A stretch of DNA of 8,047 nt from Methylaequor sp002691245 (GCA_002691245.1 NZHH01000038.1:1-8047); one strand, 5' to 3'; positions 1 through 7,767 are shown, counted from the stretch's first letter. A program made the numbers and translations. The notes: generated by a model not told the origin, from the sequence alone.

Positions 1-2
1 CC

Positions 3-71
3 CCAATGGCAGATTTTTCAATGAATATGTCTCAACTTAAACTGGTGGAGTTGATCGGGGTCCGGAAATGA
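3..71 (+). CDS. C-terminal end of an unidentified upstream gene (partial)
   Basis: This frame is open from the left edge and ends with TGA at 69-71. That stop overlaps the ATG of the DUF917 gene in an ATGA arrangement, which is typical of translationally coupled operon genes. The readable tail ends in LKLVELIGVRK. About 22 residues are too few to name a family. A second frame, ending at the TAA at 38-40, could instead be the real upstream tail, so the choice rests only on the ATGA overlap. Confidence 0.35.
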   Translation, partial: PMADFSMNMSQLKLVELIGVRK

Positions 72-1198
72 TCGCGCCAAGAAATCAAGATCCTACCATC
101 CATAAAAAGCCGCTATCTGGCCGCATCCTCGGTCTTGCAGATATCGAAGCACTTGCCCTTGGCGCATGGATTCTGGGGACCGGTGGCGGTGGCGACCCCT
201 ACCACAAGCTGTTGAATATGAGAGAGCTCTACAGGAACGGACATTCCGTCGAGCTTGTCGATCCAATGTCGCTTGATGATGACGCTTTGGTGGCTGTGCT
301 GTCGAATATGGGCGCTCCCCTTGTCGGGCAGGAACGGCTTGCAGACCCGGCCTTCGCGATAAAGCCGGTCAGAATGATGGAGCGTTACCTTGGCCGGTCA
401 TTTGATGCGGTCATGGCTCTTGAAATCGGCGGTGGTAACGGTGTCCATCCTATGCTGGTGGCGGCTCTGTCAGGATATCCTGTGATAGACGCTGATACGA
501 TGGGGCGAGCGTATCCGGAAGCCCAGATGACAAGCGTTGCGGTTTCCAAACTGCAATGTTTCCCGCTAACCCTTGCTGATATCCGTGACAATGAAATCAT
601 CATTCCGCGGGCGGCTAGTTGGCGTTGGATGGAAAGAATAAGCAGAAAAGCCTGCACTGAAATCGGGTCGATAGCAGCGACCTGCAAGGCTCCGAGAAGC
701 GGAAAAGAGGTCAAGGACCACACCATTCATTATACGACCACGAAGGCGATTAAACTCGGCCATGCAGTGCAGGCGGCGAGGGCCGCGCATAATGACCCCG
801 TCGAGGCCATTATCAGGGCATGTGCGGGACGGATCCTGTTTGAAGGCAAGGTCGTCGATGTTGAGCGAGAAGCCACTGAGGGCTTTCTTCGCGGCAAGTC
901 GATAATCCAGGGCCTGTCAGGGTATGCAGGGCAGGAATTCCTTGTCCATTTCCAGAATGAATTCTCGGTGGGCTACCTTGATGGCGAACCCATCGTGATG
1001 ACGCCCGACCTTATCTGTGTTGTGGATACGGTGAGTGGTGATGGAATAGGGACTGACGTTCTTAGATATGGACAACGTGTTTCCGTTCTGGCCTTGCCGG
1101 GTCCGGAAATTTTCAGGACAGAAGCAGGCCTGGACGCAGTCGGCCCCAGAGCGTTTGGCTTTGATCTCGATTATAAATGTGTATTTGACAAGGTATAG
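68..1198 (+). CDS. DUF917 / S-methyl-thiohydantoin desulfurase-like protein
   Basis: A 376-residue cytoplasmic protein with the full pattern of the DUF917 family, part of which is now named S-methyl thiohydantoin desulfurase. Visible marks are a glycine-rich GTGGGG at residues 37-42 in the N-terminal domain, an EIGGGNG segment near 120, the family signature DADTMGRAYPE at 141-151, and the C-terminal run VGPRAFGFDLDY at about 358-369. The length is normal for the family and there is no signal peptide or membrane segment. The ATG at 68 follows a weak GGGG at 57-60 and overlaps an upstream stop, so it is probably coupled. The next gene starts 5 nt after the stop. Members commonly neighbour hydantoinase/oxoprolinase genes, as here. 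The family is clear; the exact substrate is not, and thiohydantoin desulfuration should not be assumed. Confidence 0.9.
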   Translation: MIAPRNQDPTIHKKPLSGRILGLADIEALALGAWILGTGGGGDPYHKLLNMRELYRNGHSVELVDPMSLDDDALVAVLSNMGAPLVGQERLADPAFAIKPVRMMERYLGRSFDAVMALEIGGGNGVHPMLVAALSGYPVIDADTMGRAYPEAQMTSVAVSKLQCFPLTLADIRDNEIIIPRAASWRWMERISRKACTEIGSIAATCKAPRSGKEVKDHTIHYTTTKAIKLGHAVQAARAAHNDPVEAIIRACAGRILFEGKVVDVEREATEGFLRGKSIIQGLSGYAGQEFLVHFQNEFSVGYLDGEPIVMTPDLICVVDTVSGDGIGTDVLRYGQRVSVLALPGPEIFRTEAGLDAVGPRAFGFDLDYKCVFDKV

Positions 1199-1203
1199 AA
1201 CCG

Positions 1204-2736
1204 ATGCGCATTGGTGTTGATGTGGGTGGAACGAATACAGACGCGGTTTTGATCGATGGGGAAGATATTGTTGCTTCCTGCAAGACTGCGACCACTGATG
1301 AAATAACCGACGGTATAGAAACCGCGTTAAAACACCTTGTGCAATCCAATCCGGCAAGCAGCAAAGAAGTCGATGCTGTAATGATCGGGACAACCCATTT
1401 TGTGAATGCGGTTGTTCAACGGCGGCACCTTAACAAGGTGGCAACAATCAGAATTGGCCTTCCGGCAAGCGCAAGCCTCTTTCCTATGATTGACTGGCCG
1501 GAAGATCTGAGAAACCTCGTAAATGGAAATGTCTACATGGTGGAGGGCGGCCACGAGTATGATGGTCGTCCCTTGATGCCCCTTGATGAAGCTGAATTGG
1601 TTAAAGTTGCCGGGGAAATTAGCGCCTCAGGGGTAACGGCTGTAGCCATCAGCAGTATATTTTCGCCGCTGACGGAATCCTGTGAAAAAAGAGCCCGGGA
1701 GATCCTGCTCGATGAAAATCCGAATTTGAAGATCAGCGAATCCAATAAATTCGGACGGATAGGGCTTCTTGAAAGGGAAAGCGTTACAATACTCAATGCA
1801 TGTTTGCAGGATATTTCCGAACATACCGTGAATGCTTTTGAGAAGGCTTTGAAGAGGAGCGGCCTGACGGCACCGCTATTTATCACTCAGAATGACGGCA
1901 CCGTTACCAAGTCAGAAATTGCACGCAACACGCCGGTATTCGCATTCGCTTCAGGCCCTACAAACAGTATGCGGGGCGCAGCTTTTCTGTCCGGAATCGA
2001 GAATGCGATGGTCGTCGATATCGGCGGTACAACCAGTGATGTTGGTTGTATCCGCAACGGCTATCCACGCGAGGCCAACAACGTCATAGAAATAGGCGGT
2101 GTGCGTACCCTTTTCCGCATGCCTGACGTTGTGTCCATCGGGATCGGCGGGGGAACAATAGTAAAGAGCGACCCGCTTGAAATCGGTCCAGAAAGCGTTG
2201 GACACAGGTTGCAGCAAGCTGCGCGGGTTTTTGGCGGTGACCAGTTGACCTTGACGGATATCGCAGTGGCTTCGGGCACACTGGATTTGGGAGAATCCGG
2301 ACTGGTAAGCGAGGTTCCGGAGCAGAAAATCTTGGACATTATCAACGCGGTAAACAAGGCGTTGGAACATACGGTAGATAGTATGAAAACCGATAGTGCC
2401 GCGATTCCGTTGCTTGTAGTTGGTGGAGGCGCAATGCTCTGCCCTAGGGAAATGGATGGCATAAGCGAGGTTGTCAATGTGATGCATGCCGATGTTGCAA
2501 ACGCGGTTGGCGCAGCGATGGCTCAGATCAGCGGGGAAGTGGACCGCGTGTTTCATAACATGAGCCGTGACGATTTGTTGCTTGAGGCAAAACAAATCGC
2601 CACACAACGTGCTGTTTCCGCAGGTGCTGAAGAGAGCACGGTAAGGGTTGTCGATGTGGAAGATCTGCCGTTGGCATACATGCCGGGCAACGCAGTCAGA
2701 GCGCGCGTGCGCGTTGTTGGCGATATAGGTGGTTAA
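1204..2736 (+). CDS. Short hydantoinase A / oxoprolinase family protein (ASKHA-type ATPase)
   Basis: A 510-residue hydantoinase/oxoprolinase-type protein. The N-terminal nucleotide-binding loop is GVDVGGTNTD (residues 4-13), the second phosphate loop is VVDIGGTTSDVG (270-281), IGIGGGT lies at 312-318, and a VVGGGA segment near 406 resembles the adenosine-binding end of the fold. It is shorter than the roughly 700-residue HyuA subunits of classical ATP-dependent hydantoinases and 5-oxoprolinases; it appears to lack their extra C-terminal domain. This short form is the one usually found beside DUF917 genes. The known role of the family is ATP-dependent activation or opening of cyclic amide rings; the substrate here is unknown. 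An AAGG at 1190-1193 precedes the ATG, and the 5-nt gap to the DUF917 gene suggests coupled translation. No HyuB partner is adjacent on this strand; the fused HyuAB gene lies convergent, 765 nt beyond its stop. Confidence 0.9.
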   Translation: MRIGVDVGGTNTDAVLIDGEDIVASCKTATTDEITDGIETALKHLVQSNPASSKEVDAVMIGTTHFVNAVVQRRHLNKVATIRIGLPASASLFPMIDWPEDLRNLVNGNVYMVEGGHEYDGRPLMPLDEAELVKVAGEISASGVTAVAISSIFSPLTESCEKRAREILLDENPNLKISESNKFGRIGLLERESVTILNACLQDISEHTVNAFEKALKRSGLTAPLFITQNDGTVTKSEIARNTPVFAFASGPTNSMRGAAFLSGIENAMVVDIGGTTSDVGCIRNGYPREANNVIEIGGVRTLFRMPDVVSIGIGGGTIVKSDPLEIGPESVGHRLQQAARVFGGDQLTLTDIAVASGTLDLGESGLVSEVPEQKILDIINAVNKALEHTVDSMKTDSAAIPLLVVGGGAMLCPREMDGISEVVNVMHADVANAVGAAMAQISGEVDRVFHNMSRDDLLLEAKQIATQRAVSAGAEESTVRVVDVEDLPLAYMPGNAVRARVRVVGDIGG

Positions 2737-2754
2737 CAGGCATGACGGCGCATT

Positions 2755-2760
2755 GAGGAG
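2755..2760 (+). promoter_or_regulatory. Strong ribosome binding site that fixes a TTG start
   Basis: GAGGAG stands 6 nt before the TTG at 2767-2769. No ATG occurs in this frame before about residue 96 of the AroM-like protein, and the conserved N-terminal strand begins right after the TTG. TTG with this Shine-Dalgarno sequence is therefore the start. Confidence 0.8.
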
Positions 2761-2766
2761 ACACAA

Positions 2767-3438
2767 TTGCAACCCAAAATAGGAGCCCTTGTCGTCGGTC
2801 AAAGTCCTCGTTCTGAGGTCGATGAAGAGTTTCAGCGCCTTGTGAAGGGATCGGCGCAACTGTTGCTGAAGGGGGCTCTGGACGACTTTAGCAGGGCAGA
2901 ACTGGACTCATTCAAGCCGGTGAGTGATGATGATGCGCTGTTCACGCGGCTGCCGAATGGGGACGGTATCAGTCTGAGCAAAAAACAAGTCGTTTTGCAC
3001 GGTGCCGAAAAGCTGGCTGACCTGAAGTCATCAGGCGTGGACGTTGTGATAATGCTCTGTACGGGAGTGTTTCCCGAGTGGCAGGATTTCAAGGGAGTGC
3101 TTTTCCCGTCGAGAACCCTGGCATCGATGGTCAAGGGGTGCATGCCAACCGGCAAGATATGTGTTTTTGCGCCTCTCCCGAGGCAATGTGCCAACACAAA
3201 ACTCCGTTGGGAAGAAAAGGGATACGAGGTGGTTTCCCTTCCGCTCTTGCCAAATGCAACGCGCGAGGAAGCGATGTCGGCAGCAGAGGCCGCAGCCCTT
3301 CACGACTTGGACCTCATTATTCTCGATTGCATAAGCTATACGAACGAGACGAAGAGAATTATCAGGGAAACTGCCGCGGTGCCGGTGATTTTGGGAATCT
3401 CAAGTGCAATACGTTGTGCACTCGAAATGGTCGAATAG
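2767..3438 (+). CDS. AroM family protein
   Basis: A 223-residue AroM-family protein, close to the length of E. coli AroM. The N-terminus, IGALVVGQSPRSEV, forms the expected first strand and loop. MLCTGVF (C98) and LDCISYT (C188) sit where Asp/Glu/hydantoin racemases of the same fold carry their two catalytic cysteines. E. coli AroM, as I recall it, has a serine at the first position, so this protein looks more racemase-like. No signal peptide or membrane segment is seen. The AroM name comes from linkage to aroL in E. coli, not from a proven role in aromatic synthesis. Here the neighbours point to cyclic amide metabolism, with a possible isomerase or racemase step (inference). It starts 30 nt after the preceding gene and is the last gene of the run, facing the fused HyuAB gene tail to tail. 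Confidence 0.85.
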   Translation: MQPKIGALVVGQSPRSEVDEEFQRLVKGSAQLLLKGALDDFSRAELDSFKPVSDDDALFTRLPNGDGISLSKKQVVLHGAEKLADLKSSGVDVVIMLCTGVFPEWQDFKGVLFPSRTLASMVKGCMPTGKICVFAPLPRQCANTKLRWEEKGYEVVSLPLLPNATREEAMSAAEAAALHDLDLIILDCISYTNETKRIIRETAAVPVILGISSAIRCALEMVE

Positions 3439-3452
3439 TCATCTGTTTTGAT

Positions 3453-3488
3453 ATCGGATAGCCGATCTCGATTTCGGTGAACATTTTT
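3453..3488 (+). terminator. Weak possible terminator between convergent genes
   Basis: In the 63-nt gap between the AroM-like stop and the HyuAB stop, ATCGG (3453-3457) pairs with CCGAT (3462-3466) across a 4-nt loop. A T5 run lies at 3484-3488, about 17 nt after the stem. The stem is only 5 bp and the T run is not adjacent, so this is a poor intrinsic terminator. I see nothing better in the gap for either strand. Confidence 0.25.
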
Positions 3489-3501
3489 CGAAGTGACCTT
3501 T

Positions 3502-6500
3502 CTACGACGTTGAATCTTGCATCGACTTTCTAAGTGTCTCACTGGCGTTGATATCGATCGTCCCGTCTTTCTTGAATATGCAGCCATATACACGCTCCGC
3601 GCATTCGTGGCTTATGTACCCCTGAAGCACATCGTTTCGAACATATTCGTAGTCGCGGGTAAGCGGGTCTCCATAGCCCGAGCCACCCGCGATATACAGT
3701 TCGGCAACCTCAGCCACCTCCTGAATGGCGGTCAACTCGCCTGTACCAACATCGTGCTGTTCATCATCTGTCCGGTGGATTATTCCCCTTGAATGCCCTC
3801 CGGACTTTCCACCGAAGAGCCCCTGAACTTCCGAATGGATGCCATTTGGGAAAATTCCGATCTGGCAGGAGTTTCTGTCTTCCTTGAGTTTCCGCGCGGA
3901 GACGACCTGGCCTAGCCCGCCGCGAAACCTGCCCGGGCCACCACTGTCGATGACCAGTTCCTTTCGCAATACCAGTGCAGGCACTCTGGCCTCAAACATC
4001 TCGACGGAAGTGTTGGCTGCGCTGGTCGGGTAAAGAAGAGCAGATTTGCCGTCTCCGGTGGCGGACGCGCCTTGTCCTCCACCTTGGAAAAGGTGATCGC
4101 TGTATAATTTTCCGTCTTCGTCGACGCCGTAAAATTGCGCGCTTGAGGGCAGGCCTGTGAAAGCCTGAACTCGATACGGGGCCGCCTCTGCCAGCGCGGC
4201 ATATATGTTTGGCCCAACATACCAGCCGGTGCGTGTTCTGATATTCACCGACATGGGCCGGTCACAATTCAGGATGCTTCCGGCTGGAGCTTCTACGGAT
4301 ATCGGTTTGTAACAACCTGCATTTCCCGGGATTTCAGGAGAAAAAATGCATTTCAACGGATAGGCCGCATGGGCTTTCGTATAGGTCAGGGTACAGTTGC
4401 TACCGCCGCGTTCCAATTGTGGCGGCGCGCCATCGAACCTGACCGAAATGCTGTCGCCCTTGATCTCTACCTGGACTGGATAGGTCAGGGCACCTGTCAG
4501 ACCATCGCCCTGTATTGTGTGTTTGTAAGTGCCATCCGGCGTCTCGTTGATCGACTTTCTCATGGCGGTTTCAGATTTGTCCTGGACGACTGTCGTCAGC
4601 GCCTTCAGGTCTTCCAGCCGGTATTCTTCGACAAATGACTTGATTCTGTCGGCACCGGTCATGGCTGCTGCTACCAAGGCATGCAGATCACCAAGAACCT
4701 GATTGGGCATCCGGACATTCGTTTCTAACAATTCCAGCAAGTCTNTATTCGGNTCGCCAGCCCTGTATAATTTCATGGGNGGAATNTGGAAGCCTTCGTC
4801 AAAAATCTCTCTGGCATTGAGNCTGTCTTTTGTGCCGCCGATGTCGCTTACATGACCNACNACTCCNACAAAGGCGATGATCTTCCTGTTGAAAAAGACC
4901 GGCACNGCTATCGCGATATCAAAAAGNTGTCCGGCACAAAGCCAGGGATCGTTCGTGATTAATACATCACCNTCATCNAGNGANNTGAGNGNNAANCGCT
5001 CGAGCATGGCGTTNACAGCGATTGGAAGCGTGAGATTGAAAACNGGCATNGCNCGCGGCGAGTGGACGATCTGNCGGCCCGTCGGGTCGAGNATTTCGCA
5101 TGCAAAGTCCTGAGCCTCGCCGATAATCAAGGAATATGCCGTCCTGATAACCGCATACCAGCATTCCTCGGCAATGTTTANGAGCCGGCTCCACATNATT
5201 TCCAATCCAACCGGATCGGCAGTGATNGCCTTTATCTGCTGTTCATATGTCAGGTTCTGAAATGTCGTTTTCCGGGTTGGCGAATGATCATCAANCNTGA
5301 GAACCAGGTTNAGATCCGAATCAACATTTANCTCGAAATTCGCCGGCACTATTGTGGTNGCCTCATCCTCTTCCACAATNANTGGGCCANGNAGTTGAGT
5401 GCCNGCATCAAGGCNGTAACGGTCATAGACCGGCATTTCNAACATTTCCTGATNCTCTGNCACCCATGCGCCGCGNGTGCCCTTAAGTGCGGATGAGNCG
5501 TGTTCTTTTGTGNTCAATTCACCAGAGCANCCCGGTGTCTGGCCGGAACAGGTGACGTGCCAATTCAGAATTTCGATATCTGCCTTNTCTTTTACGTGNG
5601 TGTACCTCCGCTNGTACTCTTCGAAAAANGCNGAGCTGATTTTNTCAAGGGATCCNNTCGTGAGTTTNCCNGAAGGCAAGTCAATTGTNAGTTCATGCAT
5701 CTGGCCNACAAGGCGCAGATCGGCCTGCCGNAGGANGNTGACAGTTCCGNNATAGCCGGNCTCCTNNATTTTCGACTGACACTCCTCCGCCATCTGNTGC
5801 AGCANATCTTCAATGNCTGAAACGTCGAACTCATTNAAAAGTATAGGTTTGGATNTNGTCACAGAGTAGCTTATGGGTGAACCAAGGAAACCCAANGCAG
5901 ANGCTGTGCCGGAGGCNGCGGGGATGATGATNTCCTNGATACCCAGTTTTCCGGCTACTGTTGCGGCNTGTAACGGGCCTGCGCCACCCATCGCAANCAT
6001 TGCATATCCCCTCGGATCGCGNCCGGTCTCGACAATATGGACGCGCGCCGCGGCAGCCATGTTTTCACAAACNAGATCATAAATTCCCCNGGCTGTTTCG
6101 AGGACTGANAGCCCCAGNTCTTTCGANAGCCCCGTCATCGCCTNNACGGCAGCAGCNTTNTCCAGCNACATTGTGCCNCCAAGAAAATAGTNGGGATCGA
6201 GATAGCCNANAACAAGGCTCGCATCTGTAACCGTTGNTAATTTGCCNCCTTTGGAATAGCAGGCCGGCCCCGGGTNTGCCCCGGCGCTTTCTGGCCCNAC
6301 TTTNAACAAGCCAAGTGCGTCGACCCGGGCAATCGAGCCGCCTCCNGCACCGATTTCAATCATGTCGATGACTGGCACAAATACAGGCAGACCACTGCCC
6401 TTCTTGAACCTGTTGGTCCTTGCGACTTCCATCATGGGNGAAATTTTTGGNAACCCNTTTTCAACNAGTGCCGCTTTNGCAGTGGTGCCNCCCATNTCGA

Positions 6501-7371
6501 ATGACAGGATATCCANCCGATCAATTTTTTTCCCGACCGCTGCGGTTGATTGAACNCCCCCGGCAGGNCCNGACTCCAGAAATCTGATTGGAATTTCGCT
6601 AGCGGTTTTCGGCGCAGTCAAACCTCCGGAAGATTGGATTAAATGGAAGTCTCCCNGAAAACCTCTTGAAGACAGTTCTTCCTCGAACTTTGCNACATAG
6701 GTCGACATAAGAGGCTGCACATAGGCGTTGGATGCCACTGTCGAGCTGCGCTCATATTCTCTGATCTGGGGATGNATTTCGCTNGAAATCGATACCTTTA
6801 GTTCGGGAAAGTTCTCGCNNATGAACTCTTTGGCCATNTNTTCATGTATCGGGTTNGCATAGGAGTGNAGAAAGCAAATCGCCAAGGCATNGATATCGTG
6901 TTGAAGTAGTGTTTCGATTTGACCCCGCACTTGTTCNAGGTTGATCGGAGTGACCACCTTGCCATCCCGATCAATGCGCTCATCAATCTCTTTTCTACGG
7001 CTTCTTGGAGCCANCGGTTCGGGGTANGACAGGAAAAGATCATGAATATCGTAGCGTTGTTCATTACCCATTTCCAAAACATCCAAAAATCCTTTGGTTG
7101 CCAGGAATCCCAAATTAGCGCCCTTGCGCTCTATGATCGAGTTGGTGGCCAGTGTGGTCCCGTGGACCACCTGCGNGACCTCGCGCAATTCTATGTTTGA
7201 TTTTTCCAGCAGCGCTTCAATCCCTAGCATGGCGCCGCGGGAAGGGTCGGAGGGGGTCGTTAATGACTTATGGAGAACCAGTTTCTGTTTGCTCGCATCA
7301 AAGAGAACAAAATCTGTAAAAGTTCCACCGATATCTATACCAACACGAATTTCGTTTTCGTCTTTTGACAT
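3502..7371 (-). CDS. Fused hydantoinase A-hydantoinase B (ATP-dependent amidohydrolase / oxoprolinase type)
   Basis: A 1289-residue protein joining both subunits of an ATP-dependent hydantoinase/oxoprolinase. The HyuA half has GIDIGGTFTD (residues 11-20), HGTTLATNS from residue 70, a second phosphate loop at 292-297 (F-D/E-M-G-G-T-T once N in GGN is read as Gly) and GPACY at 368-372. The HyuB half begins near 710-725 with DPVGLE.MWSRL, then ITNDPW at 805-810, the GASATGDGKSALLYPTS region near 1095-1120 and GGSGYGDPLTRD near 1230. No Met or stop occurs near the junction, so it is a true fusion. I start at the ATG at 7369-7371, behind GGGAAGAGAG (7372-7381). The frame also runs back to a TTG at 7479, but those 36 residues lie before the conserved first strand. 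The loop reads DIGGTFTD as in HyuA, whereas eukaryotic-type 5-oxoprolinase has DRGGTFTD. Substrate unknown. Many residues between about 65 and 876 are uncertain because of N bases. Confidence 0.9.
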   Translation of the reverse strand: MSKDENEIRVGIDIGGTFTDFVLFDASKQKLVLHKSLTTPSDPSRGAMLGIEALLEKSNIELREVXQVVHGTTLATNSIIERKGANLGFLATKGFLDVLEMGNEQRYDIHDLFLXYPEPXAPRSRRKEIDERIDRDGKVVTPINXEQVRGQIETLLQHDIXALAICFXHSYXNPIHEXMAKEFXXENFPELKVSIXSEXHPQIREYERSSTVASNAYVQPLMSTYXAKFEEELSSRGFXGDFHLIQSSGGLTAPKTASEIPIRFLEXXPAGXVQSTAAVGKKIDRXDILSFXMXGTTXKAAXVEXGXPKIXPMMEVARTNRFKKGSGLPVFVPVIDMIEIGXGGGSIARVDALGLXKXGPESAGAXPGPACYSKXGKLXTVTDASLVXGYLDPXYFLXGTMXLXXAAAXXAMTGXSKXLGXSVLETAXGIYDXVCENMAAAARVHIVETXRDPRGYAMXAMGGAGPLXAATVAGKLGIXXIIIPXASGTXSXLGFLGSPISYSVXXSKPILXNEFDVSXIEDXLXQMAEECQSKXXEXGYXGTVXXXRQADLRLXGQMHEXTIDLPXXKLTXGSLXKISXXFFEEYXRRYXHVKXKADIEILNWHVTCSGQTPXCSGELXTKEHXSSALKGXRGAWVXEXQEMXEMPVYDRYXLDXGTQXXGPXIVEEDEXTTIVPANFEXNVDSDXNLVLXXDDHSPTRKTTFQNLTYEQQIKXITADPVGLEXMWSRLXNIAEECWYAVIRTAYSLIIGEAQDFACEXLDPTGXQIVHSPXXMXVFNLTLPIAXNAMLEXXXLXXXDXGDVLITNDPWLCAGXLFDIAIXVPVFFNRKIIAFXGXXGHVSDIGGTKDXLNAREIFDEGFXIXPMKLYRAGXPNXDLLELLETNVRMPNQVLGDLHALVAAAMTGADRIKSFVEEYRLEDLKALTTVVQDKSETAMRKSINETPDGTYKHTIQGDGLTGALTYPVQVEIKGDSISVRFDGAPPQLERGGSNCTLTYTKAHAAYPLKCIFSPEIPGNAGCYKPISVEAPAGSILNCDRPMSVNIRTRTGWYVGPNIYAALAEAAPYRVQAFTGLPSSAQFYGVDEDGKLYSDHLFQGGGQGASATGDGKSALLYPTSAANTSVEMFEARVPALVLRKELVIDSGGPGRFRGGLGQVVSARKLKEDRNSCQIGIFPNGIHSEVQGLFGGKSGGHSRGIIHRTDDEQHDVGTGELTAIQEVAEVAELYIAGGSGYGDPLTRDYEYVRNDVLQGYISHECAERVYGCIFKKDGTIDINASETLRKSMQDSTS
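4745..7176. other. Tract of scattered N bases, mostly at wobble positions of the fused HyuAB gene
   Basis: Isolated N bases occur only between 4745 and 7176; none lies outside. By hand count there are about 126: about 85 at third codon positions of the - strand reading frame, 28 at first and 13 at second. Local clusters occur at 4981-4996 and 5587-5857. This is the pattern of synonymous polymorphism between two merged homologous sequences. Many of the affected codons, for example GGN, still give a definite amino acid, so the protein can be read across most of the tract. Confidence 0.9.
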
Positions 7372-7503
7372 CTCTCTTCCCAATATATCGGCGAAACTGG
7401 TTTCAAGGGTGCAATTCCACGCTTTCAGCAGTGGTAATGTATCATCGAAATCCAGTCCTCTCGTGAAAACGTGCCTCAATAATAGCCGCGGTCTGCGCAG
7501 CGA

Positions 7504-7521
7504 ACTATAAGTGCTAGCACT
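7504..7521 (-). promoter_or_regulatory. 12-bp palindrome next to a possible -10 box upstream of HyuAB
   Basis: AGTGCTAGCACT at 7510-7521 is a perfect 12-bp palindrome. On the - strand it is followed directly by TATAGT (7504-7509), a good -10 match. No convincing -35 is seen 16-18 nt upstream; the palindrome fills that spacer. This would suit an operator for a regulator acting on a weak promoter. Transcription from here would give a leader of about 125 nt before the HyuAB ATG. The palindrome is plain to see; its role is inference. Confidence 0.4.
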
Positions 7522-7529
7522 GCCAGAAA

Positions 7530-7567
7530 CTTTTCCAGTCCGGCACTTGTAAATTCTGGAGGAAAAG
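7530..7567. repeat. Imperfect inverted repeat beside the integrase relic
   Basis: CTTTTCCAG (7530-7538) pairs with CTGGAGGAAAAG (7556-7567) if the inner AGG bulges out; the loop is 17 nt. The bulge and right arm include a perfect GGAGG (7558-7562) placed 6 nt before the ATG at 7569. It may be chance, a remnant of integrase gene control, or an integrase arm site. Confidence 0.3.
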
Positions 7568-7568
7568 T

Positions 7569-7727
7569 ATGGTTATGATGGCTGTGAGACTGGATTTAAG
7601 ATCTCTTAAGATTTTGGGTCACTCCAAGATCAGCACAACGGAGAAATAAGCCCACGTACTTCCATCCGATTTACATGACGCCATGCAAGCGGTGGCCCTG
7701 CAGGTGGAACACAGGTGGTTTTTCTAG
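7569..7727 (+). pseudogene. Decayed C-terminal end of a tyrosine-recombinase integrase
   Basis: The frame from the ATG at 7569 ends in DLRSLKILGHSKISTTEK, then TAA at 7647-7649, then continues open as AHVLPSDLHDAMQAV to a TAG at 7725-7727. This is the C-terminal signature of phage and island tyrosine recombinases: an LGH-S-x-I-x-T-T-x-x-Y-A-H block, where Y is the DNA-attacking tyrosine. The stop replaces exactly that tyrosine, one base away from TAC or TAT. The upstream part with the catalytic R..H-x-x-R motif is absent; in the same frame a TAG lies at 7515-7517. A GGAGG at 7558-7562 means a 26-residue peptide could still be made, but it cannot recombine DNA. The relic ends about 40 nt from the broken tRNA-Ser gene, where island integrases usually lie. 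Identification rests on motif recognition alone. Confidence 0.72.
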
Positions 7728-7767
7728 TTTAGATTATTGGAATATATAGATTTTTGTAAGGACAGAT
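7728..7767. other. AT-rich spacer between integrase relic and tRNA fragment
   Basis: A strongly AT-rich stretch (TTTAGATTATT, AATATATAGATTTTT) unlike the GC-richer sequence on its right. I see no gene. Such stretches often flank attachment sites of integrative elements and may help DNA bending. A GTGGTTTT octamer at 7715-7722 recurs at 7768-7775, at the start of the tRNA homology. Confidence 0.4.

Noticed and set aside
1951..2859. 302-codon open frame on the - strand
   Set aside because: It lies opposite the hydantoinase-like gene, has low-complexity Cys/His/Arg-rich composition and shows no domain. It is a shadow frame.
7372..7479. Longer start (TTG at 7479) for the fused HyuAB protein
   Set aside because: The extra 36 residues lie before the conserved first strand, and the ATG at 7371 has a purine-rich ribosome binding site directly upstream.
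7510..7521. CIRCE heat-shock operator
   Set aside because: The palindrome contains CIRCE-like half-sites, but in the wrong order and without the 9-nt spacer.
7596..7609. TTAAGA-TC-TCTTAA inverted repeat
   Set aside because: Its arms are 6 bp and AT-rich inside the integrase reading frame. This is probably chance from codons.
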